From Bacteroidota bacterium (GTDB lineage Bacteria; Bacteroidota; Bacteroidia; Cytophagales; Cyclobacteriaceae), in NCBI GenBank assembly GCA_018266055.1, contig JAFDYT010000005.1, positions 62,001-126,000 on the forward strand: a DNA stretch of 64,000 nt. Direction: 5' to 3'. The notes beneath the pieces are model-generated. The model made no database searches. It was given only the letters and a program-made list of their open reading frames with translations, and was not told the DNA's origin. Shown here piece by piece: positions 1 through 8,700 of the stretch. The stretch's first letter is position 1; every line of letters begins with the position of its first letter. A program made the translations under genes and the position numbers.

Positions 1-586
1 TATTCAATTTCTTTAGCGGAGCAAGAACCCTATTTTGAATTAAGAAGTAATCGGTCGTAGAGACGAACCTGACTTCTGATTTGCCCAACATAGGATCATA
101 TTTGTCTTTCACCAGTTCGGTGGTAGTCTTTTTCAAAAAAATAATTTTACCATCAGACAAAATTTGTGCGTAGCCTTTGCTTCGTGGATTGAAACTTGCA
201 AAAGGCATAAATACAGCTCTGATTTTTGATGTGTCATTTTTTTCGTAAATCAAGATTTTTCTGATTTGCTCAATGGTTGCTGTATATTCAGTTCCTTTTG
301 GATCAGTGTAGTGAACTTCATTGGAATAGAAATTCAATTTCACTTGTGGCATTTTTATTCCCTTTCCATTTTTGATGATTAATACAGCAGGGCTCCAATC
401 CGATTCCCAAAAGCAGTTTCCTCGCACATCCGAGTACTCGAGTTTATCTGCTTTCTTTCCGAGGGCAGTGGGGTCATAGAATTTAACATAGCCGCTAGCA
501 CCGGTGCCGCCTCCTGAAACATCTAATGTAGGCGCCTGTGCCTGCACAAGGTTCGCTACGAAAATCAATCCGAGAAATAACCGCAT
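1..586 (-). CDS. Secreted hypothetical protein, C-terminus outside the window
   Basis: An open frame runs on the minus strand from an ATG at 586-584 to the window edge, about 195 codons without a stop. The translation starts MRLFLGLIFVANLVQAQAPT, a short signal peptide with a likely signal peptidase I cut after AQA. After it comes a glycine-rich stretch (VSGGGTGASGYVKFY) and a mixed beta-rich sequence with no family I recognise. The gene is divergent from the amidotransferase gene at 702, and the 115 bases between them carry a -7 promoter box for that gene. Function is unknown; a periplasmic or surface location is inferred from the signal peptide only. Confidence 0.7.
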   Translation of the reverse strand, partial: MRLFLGLIFVANLVQAQAPTLDVSGGGTGASGYVKFYDPTALGKKADKLEYSDVRGNCFWESDWSPAVLIIKNGKGIKMPQVKLNFYSNEVHYTDPKGTEYTATIEQIRKILIYEKNDTSKIRAVFMPFASFNPRSKGYAQILSDGKIIFLKKTTTELVKDKYDPMLGKSEVRFVSTTDYFLIQNRVLAPLKKLN

Positions 587-669
587 AAGAAAAAAATTTA
601 TTCTAAAATAAGAACTTATCCACGTAAATAAAACAAGGGCCTTATCTGTCCGGATTGCGATCATAAATC

Positions 670-677
670 TATCTTTG
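670..677 (+). promoter_or_regulatory. Bacteroidota -7 promoter box (TATCTTTG)
   Basis: TATCTTTG is an exact match to the Bacteroidota sigma-A consensus TAnnTTTG and ends 24 bases before the ATG at 702. No TTG at the usual upstream spacing is evident, so only the -7 element is supported. Confidence 0.5.
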
Positions 678-701
678 TAAGAATGCTCTTATTGGCCCAC
701 T

Positions 702-1520
702 ATGAAAATAGCTATTCTTGACTTGTATGATGGCGAAGCAAACGAAGGGATGCGATGCATTCATCAATTGATTGACCAATTCAAGTCAGAAGTTTCCTTT
801 TCTGTAACCCACCAGGTATTCGACGTTCGTCGGAATCTGGAAATCGCCGACCTGAGTTTTGATGTGTACATTTCCTCGGGGGGACCGGGTAGCCCTATCG
901 CCAGCGCTGGGAGCGAATGGGAGCGAAACTATTTTGCATTGATGGATGGGATCCTAAAACACAATCGCGAGAATCCGCATCAGCGAAAATTTGTATTTCT
1001 CATTTGTCATTCGATGCAAATTTTTTGCAGGTATTATAATTATGCCAAAGTGAGCAAACGAAAAAGTACCTCGTTTGGGGTGATGCCGATGCACAAAACG
1101 AAAGAAGGGAAAAAGGAAAAATTGTTTGGACAACTTGAAGATCCCTTTTATGCCGTTGACTCTCGCGATTACCAAATTCTTCAGCCCAACGAAGCAAAAA
1201 TCTGGTCGGGTGGCGGGCAGGTGTTGTGCATAGAAAAAGAGCGACCGCTGGTTCCTTTTGAGCGCGCTGTCATGGCCATTCGATTCAACGAAGCCATTGT
1301 GGGCACCCAGTTTCATCCCGAAGTAGATAGTGACGGCATGCATCTTTATTTGCTGCGTGACGACAAAAAGAAAATCGTAACGGAGAAGTACGGCGAAAAA
1401 AAATACTTTCAGATGTTGCAGATGCTTAATGATCCTGACAAAATAAAACGTACTTATCGCACGGTGCTTCCGGATTTTTTGCATTCGGCAGCGCAAGTTT
1501 ATAATCCCGTCGAGGCATGA
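702..1520 (+). CDS. Class I glutamine amidotransferase-like protein
   Basis: 272 residues with the class I (triad) amidotransferase fold. An oxyanion segment SSGGPGSP lies at 58-65, the nucleophile C102 is in FLICHSM, and the His/Glu partners H205 and E207 are in GTQFHPEVD. It resembles the stand-alone GMP-synthase-like amidotransferases rather than GuaA, CarA or TrpG, because no synthase domain follows. The family hydrolyses glutamine to supply ammonia, or hydrolyses gamma-glutamyl amides. Its stop overlaps the start of the next gene (ATGA, 4 bases), so the two are surely co-translated. That partner is an ATP-grasp-like ligase, suggesting an amidotransferase/ligase pair. The substrate is unknown. 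Confidence 0.8.
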   Translation: MKIAILDLYDGEANEGMRCIHQLIDQFKSEVSFSVTHQVFDVRRNLEIADLSFDVYISSGGPGSPIASAGSEWERNYFALMDGILKHNRENPHQRKFVFLICHSMQIFCRYYNYAKVSKRKSTSFGVMPMHKTKEGKKEKLFGQLEDPFYAVDSRDYQILQPNEAKIWSGGGQVLCIEKERPLVPFERAVMAIRFNEAIVGTQFHPEVDSDGMHLYLLRDDKKKIVTEKYGEKKYFQMLQMLNDPDKIKRTYRTVLPDFLHSAAQVYNPVEA

Positions 1521-2713
1521 TTAGTGAAGTTCGCCAGCACTACAATGCTTCGTTCTCTGAAAAAAAGTATTCCGACTTTTTAGCTGACCTCAACCGCAGC
1601 TTTGATTATAAAATTACGTTCCGCGTGGCGGAGAGCCCCGTGTTTGTAGACAAAACGTTCAAACGAAAATTACGTGAGGCCTCTGATCACATTATCGACT
1701 TCCTGGTTCGCGACGATTTTAAATCGCTTACGCAAAAGGCTATCCCACAGCAACTGTTTGTTCCCAACGAAACCCATCATTCTCTTTTTCTTGCGCTTGA
1801 CTATGCGGTGGTGAAGGATGCCCATGGTGCATTGACTCCTCAGTTGATTGAGATGCAGGGTTTCCCATCCTTGTTTGGATTTCAGGATTTTGTTGCTTCA
1901 AAGTATAAAGAGCATTTCTACTGCCCAGAAGGCTTCAATAACCATTTCGGTCTGACCAACGAGCAATACAGGAATGAATTAAAAAATGTGCTACTCAATG
2001 GTCATTCGCCTGAGAATGTGATCTTATTGGAGATTGATCCCTTGAAACAAAATACGGCTATTGATTTTTTGATCACCGAGAAAATCACTGGTATTACACC
2101 TGTTCATATTGGCGATGTGATTCGCGAAGGCAAAAATCTTTTTTATCATAAAAATGGAAAGAAGATTCTAATCAGACGAATTTACAACCGCGTGATCTTC
2201 GACGAGCTGGTAAAACGAACAGACCTTAACTTGTCTTTCAATCTGACCGAGGAGGTTGACGTCGAGTGGGCCGGTCACCCCAACTGGTTTTTTCGCATCA
2301 GCAAGTTTACCATGCCGATGATTAAGAGTCCGTACATTCCTGAATGCCGGTTCTTGAATGAATACGAAACGGCTCCCACTGACCTTGAGAATTATGTGCT
2401 CAAACCGCTGTTTTCCTTTTCAGGAAGCGGCGTAATCTTTCACGTAACAAAAGCAGACTGGGACGCTATCAATGAAGAGGAACGCGGAAATTATTTGCTG
2501 CAACGAAAAATTCAATACGAACCGGTGATCGAAGCCATCGAAGGGAAAGTGAAAGCTGAAATTCGCCTTTTGTTTTTCTGGAAAGAAAATCAATTACGTC
2601 CAACACTGGTGACTAACCTGGCTCGGTTAAGCCGTGGCGAAATGATCGGCGTAAAATTCAATAAGGACAAAACCTGGGTAGGTGGATCGGTTTGCTTTTT
2701 CGAGCCTGACTAA
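1517..2713 (+). CDS. Putative ATP-grasp-type ligase (possibly circularly permuted)
   Basis: 398 residues, probably cytoplasmic (no signal peptide or membrane segment). The C-terminal half has ATP-grasp-like signals: a lysine in YVLKPLFSFSGSGV (K296 and glycines 303-305), then LLQRKI (329-331) and KAEIRLL with E348. The N-terminal half contains LIEMQGFPSLFG (110-121), which looks like the metal-binding E-x-N/Q-x-x-P strand that normally comes last; finding it first is what a circularly permuted ATP-grasp would show. It overlaps the amidotransferase gene by 4 bases, so the pair may form an amide or peptide bond using ammonia or an amino acid. It meets prmC tail to tail with a 4-base overlap. 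The family call is inference from motifs; substrate unknown. Confidence 0.55.
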   Translation: MISEVRQHYNASFSEKKYSDFLADLNRSFDYKITFRVAESPVFVDKTFKRKLREASDHIIDFLVRDDFKSLTQKAIPQQLFVPNETHHSLFLALDYAVVKDAHGALTPQLIEMQGFPSLFGFQDFVASKYKEHFYCPEGFNNHFGLTNEQYRNELKNVLLNGHSPENVILLEIDPLKQNTAIDFLITEKITGITPVHIGDVIREGKNLFYHKNGKKILIRRIYNRVIFDELVKRTDLNLSFNLTEEVDVEWAGHPNWFFRISKFTMPMIKSPYIPECRFLNEYETAPTDLENYVLKPLFSFSGSGVIFHVTKADWDAINEEERGNYLLQRKIQYEPVIEAIEGKVKAEIRLLFFWKENQLRPTLVTNLARLSRGEMIGVKFNKDKTWVGGSVCFFEPD

Positions 2714-3540
2714 CTTCTTCTTTCAGCAAATACCAGCCGGTCTTTACCGTCAAAATCTTTGATGATTCTTGTGTTGATGAATCCTTTTTCGTCAAACGAT
2801 TTTTTCACGCCTTCGCCAAACCTGTGATTGATTTCTACAATGACTTTGCCCGAAGGCCTGAGGAGCCTTTCGCCTTGTGTGGCGATGGAGTTGTAGAAGA
2901 GCAGCGGATCGTTGTCGGGTACAAAGAGTGCATTGTGCGGCTCGAAGTTCAGAACATTTGGCTCCATTGATTTTTTTTCTGACGAGCAGATGTACGGCGG
3001 ATTGCTGACAATCCAATCCAGCGGCTTAATCACAAACTCGGCTTTTAAAAAATCCTCATTGATAAACGTGATTGAAGCGTTCTGCCGTCTGGCGTTTTCT
3101 TTAGTCACTTCAAGCGCTTCCATACTTATGTCCAATGCAAAAACTTCGGCGCCGATAATTTCCTTAGCTAATGTAACGGCGATGCACCCGCTGCCCGTGC
3201 CTACATCCAGTATTACCGGTCTTTCGGGTTTTGAAGTTAGAACTTCATGGACAAGTAGTTCAGTTTCCGGACGCGGAATAAGAGTATGTGTGTTGACTGT
3301 AAACTTCCTTCCGTAAAATTCGGCTTCACCCAAAATGTATTGAACCGGTTCGTGTAAATTGATGCGATGAATTAAAGGCGAAAAGTCAAAAGGCTCAATT
3401 TCTTTTTCGGCAAGAATAGCAGTGCGAGAAACGCCGCAGAATTTCTCCATCAGCAAAAGCGCAATGGCGTGAGCCTCGTCTCGATCTGAACTTTCGATTT
3501 GGGCTTTAAGACTGTTAAAAACTGCTTTGGAATTGGCCAT
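2710..3540 (-). CDS. prmC: Peptide chain release factor N5-glutamine methyltransferase
   Basis: PrmC (HemK) methylates the GGQ glutamine of release factors RF1 and RF2 with S-adenosylmethionine. The protein has an N-terminal helical domain (about 1-75), a SAM loop VLDVGTGSGCIAVTLA, and the diagnostic NPPYI motif that holds the target glutamine. The size, about 276 residues, is normal. I chose the ATG at 3540 (MANSKAVF) because Bacteroidota homologues begin with a similar M-x-x-SK-x-F; an upstream ATG at 3552 would add four residues. It is divergent from ribD, with only about 30 bases between the starts, so the two promoters must overlap coding DNA or each other. Confidence 0.93.
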   Translation of the reverse strand: MANSKAVFNSLKAQIESSDRDEAHAIALLLMEKFCGVSRTAILAEKEIEPFDFSPLIHRINLHEPVQYILGEAEFYGRKFTVNTHTLIPRPETELLVHEVLTSKPERPVILDVGTGSGCIAVTLAKEIIGAEVFALDISMEALEVTKENARRQNASITFINEDFLKAEFVIKPLDWIVSNPPYICSSEKKSMEPNVLNFEPHNALFVPDNDPLLFYNSIATQGERLLRPSGKVIVEINHRFGEGVKKSFDEKGFINTRIIKDFDGKDRLVFAERRS

Positions 3541-3569
3541 CTTCCGTTTCATCTTTGCAATGATAACAA

Positions 3570-4601
3570 ATGCCCATGACTCCCGATGAAATTTTCATGA
3601 CGCGCGCGCTTGAGTTGGCACAGCGGGGCATTGGTTATGTCAGCCCCAATCCACGGGTGGGTTGCGTGATTGTGCATGATAATCAGATAATCGGGGAAGG
3701 CTGGCATCAGAAATTCGGTGAGGCGCACGCGGAAGTAAATGCGGTGAATTCTGTTGCTGATGTTTCGTTGCTAAGAGAAAGTACGGTTTATGTAAATCTT
3801 GAGCCATGCTCTCATTTTGGTAAAACGCCACCGTGTGCCGATCTGCTCATTAAGCACTCGGTTAAGAAAGTTGTTATCGCCAACAAAGACAGCAACCCTT
3901 TGGTAGCCGGAGAGGGTATAAAAAAATTAAAGGACGCGGGCGTTGAAGTGGTAGTGGGTGTGTTGGAAAGAGAAGGACTTGAATTGAACAAGCGCTTCTT
4001 TACTTCGATGGCGAAGCAAAGACCGTATATCATTTTGAAATGGGCCCAGACGACTGACGGCTTTATTGCTCAGAAAAATTACGAGTCGAAGTGGATCAGC
4101 AACGAACTGTCGAGGCAATTGGTGCATCGCTGGCGAAGTGAGGAGGATGCTGTGCTGGTCGGAACTAAAACAGCGACTCACGATAACCCGTCGCTTACCG
4201 TGCGTGACTGGACTGGGCGAAACCCCACACGAATTGTGATCGACCGCTTCTTGCGCTTGCACGACCACCTTCATCTCTTTGACGGAAAGGAGAAAACTTT
4301 GTGCTACAATGTGCTCAGGCACGAAGAGAAAAAGAATTTGTCGCTCGTTCGAATCGATGAAGAAAATTTTATTATCCATCTGGTGAATGATTTGCCTAAG
4401 CAAAAAATCCAGTCGGTGCTGGTAGAAGGCGGCGCACAAACACTGCAGTTGTTTATCGATCTCAATCTTTGGGATGAAGCCCGGGTGTTTACTTCTCCCC
4501 GTTTGTTTCACGAAGGAATTTCAGCACCCAAATTAAATGCCAGGAAAATTGGGCACGAGCAAGTTCAATCTGACTTGTTAGAGATTTTCACCCCACTATA
4601 A
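3570..4601 (+). CDS. ribD: Bifunctional riboflavin biosynthesis deaminase/reductase
   Basis: RibD carries out two riboflavin steps: deamination of the pyrimidine and NADPH-dependent reduction of the ribosyl group. The zinc deaminase domain (about 1-145) shows HAEVNAV and EPCSHFGKTPPCADLL, supplying the catalytic Glu and the His/Cys/Cys zinc ligands. The reductase domain (about 150-343) follows, with WAQTTDGFIA and the VEGGAQTL strand near the end. The length is typical. No FMN riboswitch is visible upstream, since prmC begins about 30 bases away. Other rib genes are not in the window, as is usual for scattered Bacteroidota rib genes. A second ATG at 3576 could also serve as the start. Confidence 0.95.
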   Translation: MPMTPDEIFMTRALELAQRGIGYVSPNPRVGCVIVHDNQIIGEGWHQKFGEAHAEVNAVNSVADVSLLRESTVYVNLEPCSHFGKTPPCADLLIKHSVKKVVIANKDSNPLVAGEGIKKLKDAGVEVVVGVLEREGLELNKRFFTSMAKQRPYIILKWAQTTDGFIAQKNYESKWISNELSRQLVHRWRSEEDAVLVGTKTATHDNPSLTVRDWTGRNPTRIVIDRFLRLHDHLHLFDGKEKTLCYNVLRHEEKKNLSLVRIDEENFIIHLVNDLPKQKIQSVLVEGGAQTLQLFIDLNLWDEARVFTSPRLFHEGISAPKLNARKIGHEQVQSDLLEIFTPL

Positions 4602-4607
4602 AAACAA

Positions 4608-4636
4608 AAACTCCAGCCCTGAGCAGACTGGAGTTT
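4608..4636. terminator. Bidirectional intrinsic terminator between ribD and the NmrA-like gene
   Basis: A 9-bp perfect stem (AAACTCCAG 4608-4616 with CTGGAGTTT 4628-4636) has an 11-base loop. On the minus strand it is followed by TTGTTTTTAT, a good U-tract, and on the plus strand by an A/T-rich stretch with TTTTTT about 12 bases on. It lies between convergent genes and can serve both. Confidence 0.8.
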
Positions 4637-4655
4637 CACTTGAATACTTTTTTAC

Positions 4656-5546
4656 CTATGAATTGAACGCTGCCGCGAATTCTTTGGCAAACTCTTCCAA
4701 TTTTACCTTGCCAAGCTTTGGCCGATTTTTCCAATAGTCGCCTTGCATTTTACCTTCGCGAAGGCATGCGCCCATTTCCACATACGCATTCGCAATTTCA
4801 GGATTCAATCCACCTTGTAACATTCCTTTGAGGGCATCTTCATCTTTGAATTCAATCCATGGAATTCCGGGTTTGGCAATGGCCTTGCTCAACACTTGGG
4901 CAATTTCGCTCGGATGACGCTCGTCGCTGGCAATGTATTCAATGGTATGACCTTTGAATTTCAGGCCCAGCAAATGTGCAGCAGCAACATTGGCGATATC
5001 TGATGTATGAGTAAGCACCAGTTTTTCTTTCGAACCCCCGAAGTTCGATCCCATGATGTTCATGTTTTTAATCAGCGGAATCATGCTCATCAGATTGTAA
5101 TAGAAATAGGAGGGGCGTAAGATTTTCACATTTAGATTTTTCTCCTGATTCAAAAGCCATTCTGCTACTGAAAGGCCATCTACAGGGCCGGTTCCCTTGC
5201 CGAGGTGGGCACCAATGCTACTCAAAAGCACAACATGTTTAATGCCATTGATTTTTACTGCATCAATGTAGTTTTTAATTACTTTTTTCTGGTAATCGCC
5301 CCAGCTTCCCTGAAGTGCCCAGTTGGGTGGAATCATGAGGTACACGGCTTGCGCTCCCGCGAAAGCGGATTTCAAAAATGCTCCGTCTTCCACAGAACCA
5401 ACGGCTGCCTTAGCGCCCAAACTTTCAATGTCTTTTACTTTGGCACTGCTGCTGGTAATAACCGTAACGAAGTGGCCCGAGGCCTTCAATTTTTCGACGA
5501 TGGGTTTGCTGATGTGGCCAATAGAGCCAGTGATTACATAGTTCAT
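4656..5546 (-). CDS. NmrA-like NAD(P)-binding oxidoreductase
   Basis: 296 residues of the atypical short-chain dehydrogenase (NmrA/azoreductase-like) family. The N-terminus MNYVITGSIGHISKPIVE has the Rossmann glycine loop in a degenerate GATGxxG form (residues 7-13). The middle has YLMIPPNW and VVLLSSIGAH, typical of the family, which lacks the classical YxxxK catalytic pair. Members bind NAD(P)H and act as redox sensors or quinone/azo reductases. It is monocistronic, divergent from the giant T9SS gene and convergent with ribD across a shared terminator. The reaction cannot be told from sequence. Confidence 0.85.
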   Translation of the reverse strand: MNYVITGSIGHISKPIVEKLKASGHFVTVITSSSAKVKDIESLGAKAAVGSVEDGAFLKSAFAGAQAVYLMIPPNWALQGSWGDYQKKVIKNYIDAVKINGIKHVVLLSSIGAHLGKGTGPVDGLSVAEWLLNQEKNLNVKILRPSYFYYNLMSMIPLIKNMNIMGSNFGGSKEKLVLTHTSDIANVAAAHLLGLKFKGHTIEYIASDERHPSEIAQVLSKAIAKPGIPWIEFKDEDALKGMLQGGLNPEIANAYVEMGACLREGKMQGDYWKNRPKLGKVKLEEFAKEFAAAFNS

Positions 5547-5665
5547 AAAGTGTTTTGTTAAAGGTTTGAGATAGACTGGTTAAACTTCCATTTACAAACT
5601 GAAATTGGTGTGTATCAGTTCCAGATTTCGAAATCGGTTGTTGAAAAATTAACATACATTCTAAT

Positions 5666-5710
5666 AATTGATATTAATCAATTTTCAATCTTTGCAACTT
5701 GTCTAAGTTG
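5666..5710. promoter_or_regulatory. Two inverted repeats upstream of the T9SS cargo gene
   Basis: AATTGAT (5666-5672) pairs with ATCAATT (5677-5683) across 4 bases. CAACTT (5695-5700) pairs with AAGTTG (5705-5710) across GTCT. A near-consensus -7 box (AATCTTTG, one mismatch to TAnnTTTG) lies between them. The first could be an operator and the second a 5' UTR hairpin 11 bases before the ATG at 5722. This region is also upstream of the divergent NmrA-like gene. No regulator gene is adjacent. Confidence 0.3.
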
Positions 5711-5721
5711 TAACCTAGTCT

Positions 5722-8700
5722 ATGCACATCAAATCTGCTCCTAAGTGGCCCTTCCGGGTCGCAAAAACCACGTTTTTAGCGTTTTTACTGACATCAATAG
5801 CTTTATCTGGCTTTGGCCAGACGATTTCAACATCTACCATTTCCGGAAGTCCATTTTGTGCAGGGACGTCAGTTAACGTGCCTTATACGATAACAGGATC
5901 TTTTACTGGAGGAAACGTCTTTACCGCCCAGCTTTCAGATGCAACGGGTTCATTTGCCTCGCCCACGGCTATTGGCAACGTAACGGCAACAACGGCCGGA
6001 ACGATTTCGGCTACAATTCCGCTTACCCAGGCTGCGGGTACACTTTATAGAATTAGAGTAGTGAGTTCCTCCCCAGTAATTACAGGAACAGATAATGGGG
6101 CCAATTTGACCGTTACCGCTATTGGTTTGAGTGCTCCCACGGTAGCGGGTTCACCGTTTTGTGCTGGGTCGACATTCACCATTACCAATAATTTAGCCAA
6201 TGCCTGTACGTTCGGGGCCGGAAACACTTTTTCAGTTCAGCTTTCAGATGCGGCCGGAAGTTTTGCGGCACCCACTACCATTGGATCGCTGTCAACAACA
6301 TCGGGAGGTTCAATTTCGGTTACAATTCCTTTGACAACCGCCGCAGGGGCCGGATATAAAATTCAGGTAGTAAGCTCTAGCCCAGTATTGACAAGTGCGG
6401 CGAGCGGTGCATTTACAGTTACGGCGTTAGGTATTAGCGCTCCCACAGTTACGGGTTCACCGTTTTGTGCGGGTTCCACTTTTAACATTACTAATAACCT
6501 CGCTAATGCCTGTACGTTCGGGCCTGGAAATACTTTTTCAGTTCAGCTATCTAATGCGGCCGGAAGTTTTGCGGCGCCCACTACCATTGGATCGTTGTCA
6601 ACAACATCGGGAGGTTCAATTTCGGTTACGATTCCTTTATCAACCGCCGCAGGGGCCGGATACAAAATTCAGGTAGTAAGCTCTAGCCCAGTATTGACAA
6701 GTGCGGCGAGCAGTGCATTTACAGTCACGGCTTTAGGTATTAGCGCTCCCACAGTTACGGGTTCCCCGTTTTGTGCGGGCTCCACTTTTAACATTACTAA
6801 TAACCTTGCTAATGCCTGTACTTTTGGTACAGGAAATACTTTTTCAGTTCAGCTTTCAGATGCCGCGGGAAGTTTTGCTTCACCCACTACCATTGGATCG
6901 CTGTCAACAACATCGGGAGGTACAATTTCGGTTACGATTCCTTTGACCATGGCGGCTGGCGCCGGATATAAAATGCAAGTGGTAAGCTCGAGTCCTGTGT
7001 TGACGAGTGCGGCGAGCAGTGCATTTACAATTACAGCCTTAGGCATCAATGCTCCAACCGTGAGTTCACCGATGTGTCAGGGGGCAACCTTTAATATCAC
7101 CAACAATTTGCCTAACGTCTGTGCCTTTGGTTCGGGCAATACCTTTACTGTACAACTGTCGGATGCCACCGGAAGCTTTGCAGCGCCCACGGCCATCGGA
7201 TCTGGAACCGCATCGGGTGCGATTTCTGTAACGATCCCACAATCCCAGGCTACCGGGACACTATATAAAGTAAGAGTTATTTCGTCTAACCCGGCGATTA
7301 TTGGAACCGCTACAGGAAGCTTAACGATTAATGCACCAGGTCTGAATGCGCCCACGGGAACAGCAACACGATGCGCAGGAACTACATTTACTTTGACCAA
7401 CAACCTTACGGGATGTAATTTCTTTAGCGGCAACACCTTTACGGCTTACCTATCTGATGCTGCCGGAAGTTTTGCTTCTCCGACCTCGATTGGAACCTTA
7501 ACAGCTGTCTCGGGAAATATATCCGTAACCTTACCTGCCACTGCTGTTTCAGGAGCGGGCTACAAGATTCAGGTTGTTTCATCAAGTCCGGTCGTGACCA
7601 GTCCGGCAAGTGCTGCGTTTCAAATCAATGCCATCGCGCTTAATGCGCCTACTTTCGGTGCAACCACATACTGTCAGGGGGCAACCTTTACATTGACTTA
7701 CTCATACCCCAATGCGTGCCCTTTTGTATCCGGCAATACTTTCACTGCTCAACTTTCAGATGCATTTGGGGGATTTAGTTCTCCAACTACCATTGGAACA
7801 ACAACCGCCACCGCAGCAGGAAATTTTTCAGTTACCATTCCTACTAGCACACCAGCCGGCAATGCCTACCGTATCCGCGTGGTAGCATCAAACCCTTCTG
7901 TAATTAGCCCTGATAATGGAGCCAACATTACAATCAATGCTTTTGGAATTTCACTGCCAAGTTTTGCTGCAACTTCATTTTGTCAGAATTCTACATTCTC
8001 GCTCACATATACCATTTTGAATAGCTGTAATTTTCCCAATACGCCATCCGCTAACGTATTCACCGCTCAGCTTTCAGATGCTTTGGGGAGTTTTGCATCG
8101 CCGACAACCATTGGTACTGTTACCTCGGCGACTAACGGTACCATCAATGTGACCATACCCAGCAACACTCCGGCTGGATCTGGATACAGAATACGCGTGG
8201 TGAGTTCAAATCCTGGTACGGGTGTGATCGGGCCTGACAACGGTACTAATTTAAATATTACTGCTACGGCTGGAACCCCTTCAGTATTTGGAAATGGGGT
8301 GTGGAATGCGTACGTCTATAACAGCAACAACTTCACTAACTACAGCGGTTTTTATACCGAAAACAATTTAAGTTTTAACTCAGCATCACGATTTGCAAAT
8401 ACGGCGCCACCTTCTAACGCAGATGCTTCTTCGGGCCTTGCTTACAGCGGATGTGTTACCAATGCAGCACCCTGGTCGATCAGTTACAAGAGGACCAATT
8501 TTACCTGTGGCTATTATCAAATTGATATTCCCACGCACGACGATAACCTCACACTGCTTATCAATGGAGTGTCAGTGTATTCGGTGACGTGTTGTACTTC
8601 TAATCTCACGAATGTATGGACCGGTTTTCTTGGACCAGCGTCAACCGTTGAGTTTCAAATTGTGAACGGCGGTGGCCCTGGAAATCTTTCGGCTACATTT

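Noticed and set aside
954-1496. 180-residue minus-strand ORF opposite the amidotransferase gene
   Set aside because: A shadow frame; the plus-strand protein has clear amidotransferase motifs and coupling to the next gene.
6124-8270. CRISPR array (regularly spaced repeats)
   Set aside because: The repeats are 306 bp, in frame and protein-coding, with no short repeat-spacer pattern.
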